In this document: piece by piece, positions 1 to 5,369 of the stretch
Layout: every line of letters starts with the position of its first letter
Position numbering within the stretch: the first letter of the stretch is position 1
Source: Actinomycetota bacterium
Lineage (GTDB): Bacteria > Actinomycetota > Acidimicrobiia > Acidimicrobiales > Poriferisodalaceae
Reading direction: 5' to 3'
Assembly: GCA_013151655.1 (NCBI GenBank)
Contig: JAADHX010000095.1
Coordinates: 1-5,480 of the forward strand
DNA length: 5,480 nucleotides
Program-made: the position numbers and the translations under genes
Notes under the pieces: generated by a model
Told to the model about the DNA's origin: nothing
What the model saw: only the letters and a program-made list of their open reading frames with translations
Databases searched by the model: none

Positions 1-8
1 CGAAGCTG

Positions 9-38
9 CTGAAACCTAAGCCCGCCACTGTCTAGGCT
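9..38 (+). promoter_or_regulatory. Candidate promoter of the SRPBCC gene, possibly leaderless
   Basis: CTGAAA at 9-14 (4 of 6 matches to TTGACA) and TAGGCT at 33-38 (TANNNT type) are separated by 18 bases. The hexamer at 33-38 ends six bases before the ATG at 45, so transcription would start at or within a base or two of the start codon. This matches the leaderless arrangement common in actinomycetes and the stronger promoter at 1146-1174. The -35 match is weak, so the call is an inference. Confidence 0.4.
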
Positions 39-44
39 GAGGCA

Positions 45-518
45 ATGAAGATCCCAACCGACGCAATATTCCGACACGAAGCAACCATCGACATTGCGAC
101 CTCGCCCGAGACTGTCTATGACCTTGTGGCCGATGTTTCTCGCATTGGCGAATGGAGCACAGAAGCCGTTGGAGCCGAATGGCTCGACGGCGCTACCGGG
201 AAGAAGGGCGACTGGTTTCGGGGTCACAACGTCTTGGGCGAGGACGAATGGAGTCGCGACTGCCAGATGGCGCGTGCCGATCGGGGTCACGACTTCACGT
301 TCGTGGTAGGCGGAGTCGAGGACAACTGCACCTGGTGGAGCTACGAAATGGAAGCGATCGACAGCGGAACCCGCCTCACCGAACGGTGGTGGGTTGTAAA
401 CCTAACGGAGGGATTTGCTGCGTACACCCCTGAACGACGACAGCAGCGAGCCGACCGCACCGCGATCATGTTGAAAACTACGATCGAAGCCATCAAGAAA
501 GCCGCAGAATCGGCCTGA
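45..518 (+). CDS. SRPBCC family protein (polyketide cyclase/dehydrase type)
   Basis: This is a 157-residue soluble protein of the SRPBCC (START/Bet v1-like) superfamily, whose members enclose a hydrophobic ligand in a helix-grip fold; the ligand cannot be read from sequence. The family signature is visible at residues 11-38: a first strand (HEATIDIATSPETVYDLV), then ADVSRIGEWS, where the conserved Trp37 follows the short helices. A glycine-rich turn (DGATGKKGDWFRGHN, about 48-62) and a late GTRLTERW strand (about 108-115) also fit. The C-terminal stretch (about 138-156) has the pattern of the long amphipathic helix that closes the pocket. No signal peptide or membrane segment is seen, so it is probably cytoplasmic. 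Length is typical for single-domain members. The ATG at 45 has little Shine-Dalgarno (ctgagg only two bases upstream), but the promoter at 9-38 suits leaderless expression. It is separated from the pilus operon by about 630 bases and is probably unrelated to it. Confidence 0.88.
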   Translation: MKIPTDAIFRHEATIDIATSPETVYDLVADVSRIGEWSTEAVGAEWLDGATGKKGDWFRGHNVLGEDEWSRDCQMARADRGHDFTFVVGGVEDNCTWWSYEMEAIDSGTRLTERWWVVNLTEGFAAYTPERRQQRADRTAIMLKTTIEAIKKAAESA

Positions 519-535
519 TCGCTTTCGCAGTCAGG
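514..535. other. Small inverted repeat holding two opposing stop codons
   Basis: CCTGA at 514-518 is repeated inverted as TCAGG at 531-535 with a 12-base loop. The left arm contains the SRPBCC stop (TGA, 516-518). The right arm contains, on the minus strand, the stop of the doubtful frame 531-722. The stem is only 5 bp (6 with a G-T wobble) and lacks a T-run, so a weak bidirectional terminator is possible but not demonstrated. Confidence 0.25.
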
Positions 536-722
536 TACGACGCAACCGGTAGAAGTCCCCGTGCCCGATCCACAGACCAGCGGCGGCGAGGATGAGAACG
601 GTCGATGGCTTGAACCAACGTGTCTTGCACGCACTCAATCGCCACCAAAACAACTGAGCGCCGACGCAATCGGAGAGGGCGAACACCCAGACTGCGCCGG
701 CGCAAGAGTCACGACGGCACAA
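531..722 (-). pseudogene. Doubtful small ORF or gene remnant, hydrophobic C-terminal half
   Basis: The minus strand is open from a stop at 813-815 down to TGA at 531-533. The only available start I see is TTG at 720-722, which gives 63 residues. The product is rich in Trp and Cys and has a hydrophobic stretch (STVLILAAAGLWIG) followed by a basic tail (YRLRRT), as at the end of a small membrane protein. Codon third positions are mostly G or C, as in the neighbouring genes. Against it: there is no ATG or GTG start, no Shine-Dalgarno sequence, no recognised family, and the frame is short. It may be the 3' remnant of a decayed gene convergent with the SRPBCC gene, or chance. Function unknown. Confidence 0.2.
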
Positions 723-774
723 CGAAGTGTCGAGCCGACGATCAACCGATCCCTTGCGGGAACGTTCTAATAAT

Positions 775-831
775 GGCCCGTAGAGGTCCCAAGCGACAAC
801 GAGACATTCGTCTTAGGACCCCTAGCGGGCC
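775..831. repeat. Long imperfect inverted repeat (hairpin)
   Basis: GGCCCG (775-780) pairs with CGGGCC (826-831). After a bulged G825, TAG (781-783) pairs with CTA (822-824), and after an A-C mismatch GGTCC (785-789) pairs with GGACC (816-820). That makes 14 paired positions around a 26-base loop. The loop can itself fold: AGAC (802-805) pairs with GTCT (810-813). No T-run follows, although GAAAA does (832-836). It could be a structured RNA, a terminator of the GC-rich T-less kind, or the remains of a small mobile element; the sequence alone does not decide. Confidence 0.45.
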
Positions 832-843
832 GAAAACCCTAGC
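820..843. repeat. Direct repeat CCCTAGC
   Basis: CCCTAGC occurs at 820-826 and again at 837-843, 17 bases apart start to start, with the first copy in the right arm of the inverted repeat at 775-831. The context is slightly extended (ACCCCTAGC, AACCCTAGC). Seven bases could recur by chance in 600 bases, but the closeness makes it worth recording. Confidence 0.3.
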
Positions 844-917
844 CCTGAGAGTCGGAAAGGTTGTCCCGAGACCACGGTGCAGCAGCGCCGCTAACGGCAA
901 CACCGATCGTCGCACAT

Positions 918-980
918 GCCCGAGTTAGGTGGGTCTTGACGCTCTTGGCGCCACGTTGTCCAACCACCGCTATCTCGGGC
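918..980. repeat. Second imperfect inverted repeat (hairpin)
   Basis: GCCCGAG (918-924) pairs perfectly with CTCGGGC (974-980). Beyond a T-T mismatch, TA (926-927) pairs with TA (971-972), and after a two-base bulge GGTGG (928-932) pairs with CCACC (964-968). The total is about 14 paired positions. The loop contains the palindrome GGCGCC (947-952). It resembles the hairpin at 775-831 in size and stem length but not in sequence. Its role is unknown. Confidence 0.45.
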
Positions 981-1102
981 AGGATCTCGTGGTAGGCGCT
1001 GCGTCGGCTAGGTCTGACTGCAAGCTACGACCTGCTGACGAACGTTGAGCAAGTGAGCTAGCCATCCGCGGCCATTACCCACGGCGGTCGACATCCATGG
1101 CG

Positions 1103-1135
1103 TTTCAGTATGTTTCCCTTAAAATAAAGATTCTC
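1103..1135. promoter_or_regulatory. AT-rich patch upstream of the pilus promoter
   Basis: This is the most AT-rich stretch of the window (about 70% A+T), ending 10 bases before the -35 box at 1146. It contains TATGTT (1109-1114) and TAAAAT (1120-1125), both resembling -10 boxes, but neither has a good -35 box at 16-18 bases. TCGACA (1088-1093) lies only 15 bases before TATGTT. It may be an UP-like element, a regulator site or a weak second promoter. Confidence 0.3.
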
Positions 1136-1139
1136 AGCG

Positions 1140-1169
1140 CAACACTTGCCACGGAGTGTGGTCAACACT
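1140..1169. promoter_or_regulatory. Operator-like repeats over the pilus promoter
   Basis: CAACACT is directly repeated at 1140-1146 and 1163-1169, 23 bases apart, flanking an imperfect palindrome: TTGCCAC (1146-1152) against GTGGTCAA (1158-1165), in which one T is unpaired. The repeats cover the -35 box, the spacer and the first base of the -10 box, where a bound repressor would block RNA polymerase. The regulator is unknown; this is an inference from position and symmetry. Confidence 0.35.
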
Positions 1170-1174
1170 AGATT
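1146..1174 (+). promoter_or_regulatory. Promoter of the Tad pilus operon, probably leaderless
   Basis: TTGCCA (1146-1151, 5 of 6 matches to TTGACA) and TAGATT (1169-1174, 4 of 6 to TATAAT and fitting the actinomycete TANNNT form) are separated by the ideal 17 bases. Seven bases lie between the -10 box and the ATG at 1182, so the transcript should begin at or next to the A of that codon. The bases before 1182 contain no Shine-Dalgarno sequence, which agrees. This is the only good promoter I can see for the operon, since later genes overlap. Confidence 0.65.
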
Positions 1175-1181
1175 GCGTTCC

Positions 1182-1877
1182 ATGACAGCGGTGGCGACAC
1201 ATGCGGGCAACACCGAGGACACTTCGGACGACACGCCGAAACGGCAATTGACTCCCCGTCGCGTTTGGCCCGGCAGCCGGGCCACCATCGGTGGGTTACT
1301 CGTAGCCTTGGCAGCGCTGGGGTTGTACGCCACGGTACGTAGCGCTCAAGCTCCACCATCGACGCTTTACGTGGTCGCCCGCACCGCTATCGCGCCGGGA
1401 ACGGTGCTCACACCAGAGTTAGTCGGCGCTCAGCGAATGGATTTGCCAGATGGGTTAGCTGCCGGCGCGTTTAGCAGCACTCAGGACGATCTCGTCATTG
1501 GCAGCGTTGCGATCGAAGCCATCGCCGCCGGCGAACTCGTGCAACAAAGCGACATCCGCCCAGACACCGGCAACGACGCTACCCCGTTTGAGATGAGCTT
1601 CAGAGTCGACTCGGATCGAGCCGTTGGCGGCACTCTCAGGGCTGGCGAACGAGTCGACGTGATTGCAACCTTCGGGTCGTCGGCACAGGCTCCGACCCAG
1701 GTGATCGAACGCAACGTTCTTGTCATCGCGGTGCGCCGCTCTGGCGACTCGAGCCTGGCCGGAGAGCGACAAGTGATCACCGTCGCACTCGACAACCCCG
1801 AACAAGCTGTAGCGCTGGCTGGCGCCGTCGACAAAGCCAGCATCACGCTCGTGCGAACACTGGATTCGGGCCAATGA
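1182..1877 (+). CDS. cpaB: Flp/Tad pilus assembly protein CpaB/RcpC (SAF domain)
   Basis: This 231-residue single-pass membrane protein is a CpaB/RcpC-type accessory protein of Tad (type IVc) pili. A polar N-terminal tail with TPKRQLTPRR (about 18-27) precedes one membrane segment at about 34-52 (TIGGLLVALAALGLYATV), so the body should lie outside the membrane. A SAF domain covers about 61-125: VVARTAIAPGTVLTPELV is the typical first strand-turn-helix, and GSVAIEAIAAGELVQQSDI is the second half. The rest (about 133-228: FRVDSDRAVGGTLRAGERVD..., QVITVALDNPEQAVALAGAV) matches the RcpC/CpaB C-terminal region. In family members this protein helps the secretin or pilus channel; in an organism lacking a classical outer membrane its partner is unclear. 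I chose ATG 1182 over the in-frame TTG 1146 because that TTG is the first codon-sized part of the -35 box and the promoter would start transcription at 1182. It is first in the operon, and its stop overlaps the next start by four bases (ATGA, 1874-1877). Confidence 0.85.
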   Translation: MTAVATHAGNTEDTSDDTPKRQLTPRRVWPGSRATIGGLLVALAALGLYATVRSAQAPPSTLYVVARTAIAPGTVLTPELVGAQRMDLPDGLAAGAFSSTQDDLVIGSVAIEAIAAGELVQQSDIRPDTGNDATPFEMSFRVDSDRAVGGTLRAGERVDVIATFGSSAQAPTQVIERNVLVIAVRRSGDSSLAGERQVITVALDNPEQAVALAGAVDKASITLVRTLDSGQ

Positions 1878-3190
1878 GTCGGCGATTTGTCGTTCTCGGA
1901 CTTTCGACGGTACGAGCGGTCTGGCCTCGCGAAGTGACTGGGTGGGCGATGTCTGGGGCCCTGCCTCTTGAGTTCACCAAGTGCATCAGCGCAGAAGAGG
2001 TCAGAGCCAGGCTTCGAAGCGGTCGCACCCACTCAGCGGTGCTTGTGGATGCCTCGGCCTTGGGCGTGGACCGCGATCTGTTCGCCGTGATTCATGAGTT
2101 TGGGGCCGCCGCCATAGTCGTCAGTAGCGACGACCAGGATTGGGGCGACCTTGGCGCCAATACCCAGCTTCACGAGGTGTTCTCGCGGGAGGATCTTCTC
2201 GAACGGCTCGAGGCGGCAGCCACGCCCGTTGGCGACGACGGAGCCGAGGAGCATGAGCGCACCGAGGTAGAGGACGACACACACCACATCCACGGTCGCC
2301 TCATCGCGGTCATGGGTCGAGGCGGCTCAGGTGTGTCAACCCTCGCCGCGGCCATCACCCAGTCGCTAACAACATCGACCGCCGGGAGTTCGTGTGCCCC
2401 AGCCGGCCCGGCGGTTTTGCTCGACCTGGCCAGGCGCGCCGACCAGGCGATGCTCCACGATGCCACCGATGTGGTTCCTGGCCTTCAGGAACTTGTCGAG
2501 GCTCATCGACATGGACGACTCACCACTACTCGCGTTCGCTCGATGACCTTCAGAGTGCCAGCGCGCGGCTACGACCTCCTCCTGGGTCGGCGAAGGCCGA
2601 GCGACTGGGTGACCCTGCGCCCGAGGGCCTTTCGATCCGCGTTAGAGGGACTTTTGGTCAGCTACGCAACGCTTGTGGCCGACATCGACAGCGATCTCGA
2701 GGGCGAGACCGAATGCGGTTCGGTCGATGTTGAGGAACGCAACCTGGCAGCACGCGATGTCACCTCACTGGCCGACGCAATAGTCATCGTCTCGGACCCA
2801 ACCCTCAGCGGGGTACACCGCATGGTCGCGATGGTCGACGAGGTACTGCGCCTCGACGTCGCTCCCGAACGGATTGTGCTTGTTGTCAACAACGCTCCCA
2901 GACCGGCCAGAAGTCGATCCGACCTCGCTTCGTCAATCGCCAAGCTCGCCGATGGCGGTGCCGCTACCAAACTTGCGTCACCCGTCTTTGTTGGAACCAG
3001 ACGCCATCTCGACGACGTACACCGCAACGGAATCCGCTTCCCGTCTGGATTCGCGGCCGCGGTCACCGCCGCCATCGAATCCGCTATTGGCCGTGCTCCC
3101 AGTAGGGAAACGTCACAGCCCGAGCCCGAACCGGTGGTCGTGGGGTCCCTTGGACTATCGGAATCCGCGCCAAGCGGTAGCGAATCATGA
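1874..3190 (+). CDS. cpaE: CpaE/TadZ-like MinD/ParA-family protein with degenerate P-loop
   Basis: This 438-residue protein is the CpaE/TadZ-type partner of Tad pili, related to actinobacterial Ssd-like proteins. Residues 1-115 form a receiver-like domain (strand VLVDAS with Asp59; IVVSSDDQDWGDLG). An acidic linker follows (about 120-136, EEHERTEVEDD), then a MinD/ParA-like domain (about 141-405). The P-loop is GRGGSGVST (148-156): the MinD signature lysine is Arg149 and the phosphate-binding lysine is Val154. Other landmarks remain: VLLDLA with Asp184 (Walker A' position), LVADID with Asp270 and Asp272 (Walker B position), LADAIVIVSDPTLSG and RIVLVVNNAP. The last 35 or so residues are a Ser/Pro/Glu-rich tail. 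In studied systems TadZ/CpaE localises the pilus machine, often to a pole, through contact with TadA/CpaF. Loss of the lysine suggests weak or no ATP hydrolysis, which is usual in this branch. ATG 1874 overlaps the cpaB stop and the stop overlaps cpaF, so expression is probably translationally coupled. Confidence 0.8.
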   Translation: MSRRFVVLGLSTVRAVWPREVTGWAMSGALPLEFTKCISAEEVRARLRSGRTHSAVLVDASALGVDRDLFAVIHEFGAAAIVVSSDDQDWGDLGANTQLHEVFSREDLLERLEAAATPVGDDGAEEHERTEVEDDTHHIHGRLIAVMGRGGSGVSTLAAAITQSLTTSTAGSSCAPAGPAVLLDLARRADQAMLHDATDVVPGLQELVEAHRHGRLTTTRVRSMTFRVPARGYDLLLGRRRPSDWVTLRPRAFRSALEGLLVSYATLVADIDSDLEGETECGSVDVEERNLAARDVTSLADAIVIVSDPTLSGVHRMVAMVDEVLRLDVAPERIVLVVNNAPRPARSRSDLASSIAKLADGGAATKLASPVFVGTRRHLDDVHRNGIRFPSGFAAAVTAAIESAIGRAPSRETSQPEPEPVVVGSLGLSESAPSGSES

Positions 3191-4476
3191 CGAACCCCCT
3201 CGCCCTAATCGAGATCGAAGTTCAGTCCCGAGCCAAGGCAGACAACATCGACCCCGCCACAGACGTTGGCAAGGCCCAACTGTTGCTGCTGGTCGACAAA
3301 GAGGTCGAGCGGTGGCGTCTCGATTTCCGGCGCGGTCGCCGCGACTTCGACTTGTCGGATCCCGAGCTTGTCGCCGAACGGGTAAACCGAAACCTGACCG
3401 GCTACGGCCCACTCGAACCGCTGCTCGACGATGACGATGTGTGGGAGATCATGGTCAACGCTCCAGACGCGATCTTCGTCAAACGTCATCACGCCCCTTC
3501 GGGGTTTCACGACGAGGTGTTTCACGACGACGACCACGTCCGCCGGACTCTGACCAAGATCCTCGACGATGCATCCACCGCTCACCGCACCTTGGATCCA
3601 ACCGAGGGCCTCCAAGATGCCCAGCTGAATAGCGGCGCTCGCTTGCACATTGTTCATGCCGACCTCGCTCGCGGCGCGCACCTCATGTTCAACATCAGGA
3701 AGTTCACCGGGGTCGCCTACCGCACCCTCGACGAGCTTGTCGATGCCGGAACCCTCACTGTTCCCGTAGCTCGTTTTCTTAAGGCCTGCGTTAACAGCCG
3801 ATCTTCAATCCTCTTTGCCGGGTCACCGGGAGCAGGCAAGACAACCCTCCTGTCTTGTTGTGCCGCCGAGCTTGACCCGGCATTGAGGGTTGTTGTTGCC
3901 GAGGAGGTATTCGAAGCCGATGTCGCTCTTCCAAACGTGGCGTCGATGCAAACTCGTCCATCGCGAGCAGAACGCGAGGCGGTCGATCTTCGCAGGTTGG
4001 TTGCCGGGTTCCTTCGGATGGCCCCGGATGTGGCCATCGTGGGCGAGGTCCGCGACCAAGAGGCACTTCCGCTTCTATTGACGCTCTCGTCTGGTGTCAC
4101 CGGTTACACCACGATCCATGCAGGTTCGGCCCGTCAAGCTCTCACTCGTTTGCGGTTCATTTGCCAGCTGTCCGACACCTCGAACGAGCTGCCGATGTCG
4201 GCGCTCAACAGCTTGGTAGCCGAATCGATCGACGTAGTCGTTCATCTCGAGCGCACCCCCGATGGCGTCGAGGTCACTTCGGTGCTTGCCGTTGAAGATC
4301 CCGTGGGTGGGCTCGATGGCGTGCAATTCACCGCTACCGATGTGTTCAAACGGCCCCACCGCGGTGAGGCTCCGGCATGGAGTGGCGATCTGCCTATTCG
4401 CCTTGGCCATCAACTGGCCGACCACGGCTACGACGTCCATGCCTTGGTTGGCGAGCCAAGTGGAATCAGCTCGTGA
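3187..4476 (+). CDS. cpaF: CpaF/TadA family pilus assembly ATPase
   Basis: This 429-residue cytoplasmic ATPase of the secretion ATPase GspE/VirB11 superfamily (CpaF/TadA branch) should form the hexamer that powers Flp pilus assembly. The N-terminal domain has GYGPLEPLLDDDDVWEIMVN, the family's entry motif, followed by NIRKF (about 169-173). The catalytic domain has a full Walker A, GSPGAGKTT at 212-220 with Lys218, and the acidic box AEEVFEAD before SMQTR, the form seen in actinobacterial members. It also has Walker B with VGEVRD (285-290, Glu287) and the histidine box TTIHAGSARQALTRL (308-322, His311). All catalytic residues expected for activity are present. Length is near the family norm of 400-500. 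ATG 3187 overlaps the cpaE stop (ATGA) and no Shine-Dalgarno sequence is seen, so translation probably depends on upstream ribosomes. The stop overlaps the GTG of tadB. A neighbouring TadB/TadC platform supports the Tad assignment over a type IV secretion role. Confidence 0.93.
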   Translation: MTNPLALIEIEVQSRAKADNIDPATDVGKAQLLLLVDKEVERWRLDFRRGRRDFDLSDPELVAERVNRNLTGYGPLEPLLDDDDVWEIMVNAPDAIFVKRHHAPSGFHDEVFHDDDHVRRTLTKILDDASTAHRTLDPTEGLQDAQLNSGARLHIVHADLARGAHLMFNIRKFTGVAYRTLDELVDAGTLTVPVARFLKACVNSRSSILFAGSPGAGKTTLLSCCAAELDPALRVVVAEEVFEADVALPNVASMQTRPSRAEREAVDLRRLVAGFLRMAPDVAIVGEVRDQEALPLLLTLSSGVTGYTTIHAGSARQALTRLRFICQLSDTSNELPMSALNSLVAESIDVVVHLERTPDGVEVTSVLAVEDPVGGLDGVQFTATDVFKRPHRGEAPAWSGDLPIRLGHQLADHGYDVHALVGEPSGISS

Positions 4477-5369
4477 TCGCGGTTCTGGTGGCGGCAGTTG
4501 GTGCCCTGGGCGTTCACCTGCTGTATTCGCGTGTTGTCCTCGGCCACCGCAACATTTCGTTGACGGCGAGCGAATCGATCATCACCCGTGGCACCGAGCG
4601 AGCATCAGGTTGGACTACCGACTGGTTAGCCCAAGCTGGTCTTGGCGACCTTCGCTGGCGCGATGTGGCCGCGGTTTGCTCGGCGATGTTCATGCTTTCG
4701 GGTCTGTTGACGTACGCAGTCTTTGGCGGGATCGTCCCCGCGATGTTCGCCGGGTTCGCCACCGCCACAGTTCCGCCACTTGTCTATCGTCAGCGACGCC
4801 GGCGGCGACTGGCCGCTGCGCAGGAAGCGTGGCCGCGCCTGATCGAGGAGATTCGGGTTCTCACCGGAAGCGCAGGTACCTCGATACCCCAGGCCCTATT
4901 CCAGGTCGGACGCCGAGCACCAATCGAGCTTCGCGATGCGTTCGACTCAGCTCATAGAGAATGGTTGCTGACTACCGATTTCGCTCGGTCCATCGACGTG
5001 TTGAAACACGCGCTGGCCGACCCGACCGCAGACGCGGCCTGCGAAACGCTGCTAACCGCACATCAGATTGGCGGTGTCGACCTCGACCAGCGCCTCATCG
5101 ACCTAAGCGAAGACCGACTGGCCGACGTCCAGGGCCGCAAAGACGCCCGCGCCAAACAGGCCGGAGCCCGCTTTGCCAGGGCATTCGTGCTGATTGTTCC
5201 TCTCGGGATGGCCATGGTCGGTTTGACCATCGGCGATGGCAGAGCCGCCTACCAAACAACCGGTGGCCAGATCGCAGTATTGGTCGGGTTCTCGATCATG
5301 TTGAGCTGCTGGCTGTGGGCCGGCCGCATCATGACCATTCCGTCCGAACAACGGGTGTTTGCTCGATGA
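4473..5369 (+). CDS. tadB: TadB, type II secretion F-domain inner-membrane platform protein
   Basis: This 298-residue integral membrane protein (GspF/PilC superfamily, TadB type) should form, with TadC, the inner-membrane platform on which the CpaF ATPase acts. Membrane segments are visible at about 2-23 (IAVLVAAVGALGVHLLY), two close ones at about 66-105 (AAVCSAMFMLSGLLTYAVFG; PAMFAGFATATVPPLV), and two at the C-terminus (about 235-254, FVLIVPLGMAMVGLTIG; and about 264-287). Between them lies the cytoplasmic F domain (about 117-233: WPRLIEEIRVLTGSAGTSIP, ALADPTADAACETLL, KDARAKQAGAR). I chose GTG 4473 because it forms a GTGA overlap with the cpaF stop, like the other three junctions, and gives a proper hydrophobic N-terminus. 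The in-frame ATG at 4377 would add 32 Arg/Trp/Pro-rich residues encoded inside cpaF. A weak purine-rich AAGTGGA lies eight bases upstream of the GTG. The stop overlaps tadC (ATGA, 5366-5369). Confidence 0.88.
   Translation: MIAVLVAAVGALGVHLLYSRVVLGHRNISLTASESIITRGTERASGWTTDWLAQAGLGDLRWRDVAAVCSAMFMLSGLLTYAVFGGIVPAMFAGFATATVPPLVYRQRRRRRLAAAQEAWPRLIEEIRVLTGSAGTSIPQALFQVGRRAPIELRDAFDSAHREWLLTTDFARSIDVLKHALADPTADAACETLLTAHQIGGVDLDQRLIDLSEDRLADVQGRKDARAKQAGARFARAFVLIVPLGMAMVGLTIGDGRAAYQTTGGQIAVLVGFSIMLSCWLWAGRIMTIPSEQRVFAR

Larger units (their letters stand above)
519..1145. other. Long intergenic region with no convincing gene
   Basis: About 630 bases separate the SRPBCC gene from the pilus operon promoter. 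Plus-strand open frames here (561-770 and 620-928) translate into Arg-, Pro- and Ser-rich strings with no domain, typical of non-coding GC-rich DNA. What can be supported is two imperfect inverted repeats of about 14 bp paired each (775-831, 918-980), a shorter one (AGGTC 1010-1014 with GACCT 1029-1033), a CCCTAGC direct repeat (820-826, 837-843), an 8-bp palindrome GAACGTTC (760-767), and an AT-rich patch at 1103-1135. A minus-strand frame at 531-812 is listed separately. I see no tRNA or rRNA, no CRISPR array and no IS element ends. Confidence 0.6.

Noticed and set aside
760..767. GAACGTTC palindrome as an SOS (LexA) box
   Set aside because: Actinobacterial LexA boxes have GAAC and GTTC half-sites separated by about four bases; here the halves abut, and there is no SOS gene nearby.
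775..831. tRNA or rho-independent terminator at the first hairpin
   Set aside because: No tRNA cloverleaf or T-loop (GGTTCRANNCC) can be fitted, and no T-run follows either arm, so only a generic hairpin is claimed.
561..928. Plus-strand open frames 561-770 and 620-928
   Set aside because: Their products are Arg/Ser/Pro-rich with no motif, no hydrophobic pattern and no ribosome site; one runs through the inverted repeat at 775-831. They look like chance frames in GC-rich DNA.
519..1145. CRISPR array, IS element or phage attachment site
   Set aside because: There are no regularly spaced repeats, no transposase or integrase coding, and no tRNA end; the repeats seen are short and in two copies at most.
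1146..1181. TTG start giving a 243-residue CpaB
   Set aside because: The TTG falls in the -35 box of a good promoter, and the ATG at 1182 sits at the expected transcription start; the extra residues show no domain.
3205..3681. 158-codon minus-strand frame inside cpaF
   Set aside because: It is fully antisense to the conserved N-terminal domain of CpaF; its composition mirrors the opposite strand and no family is recognised.
4262..4957. 231-codon plus-strand frame across the cpaF/tadB junction
   Set aside because: It overlaps two clearly recognised genes in another frame, and its product is a low-complexity Arg/Ser/Trp/Pro string.
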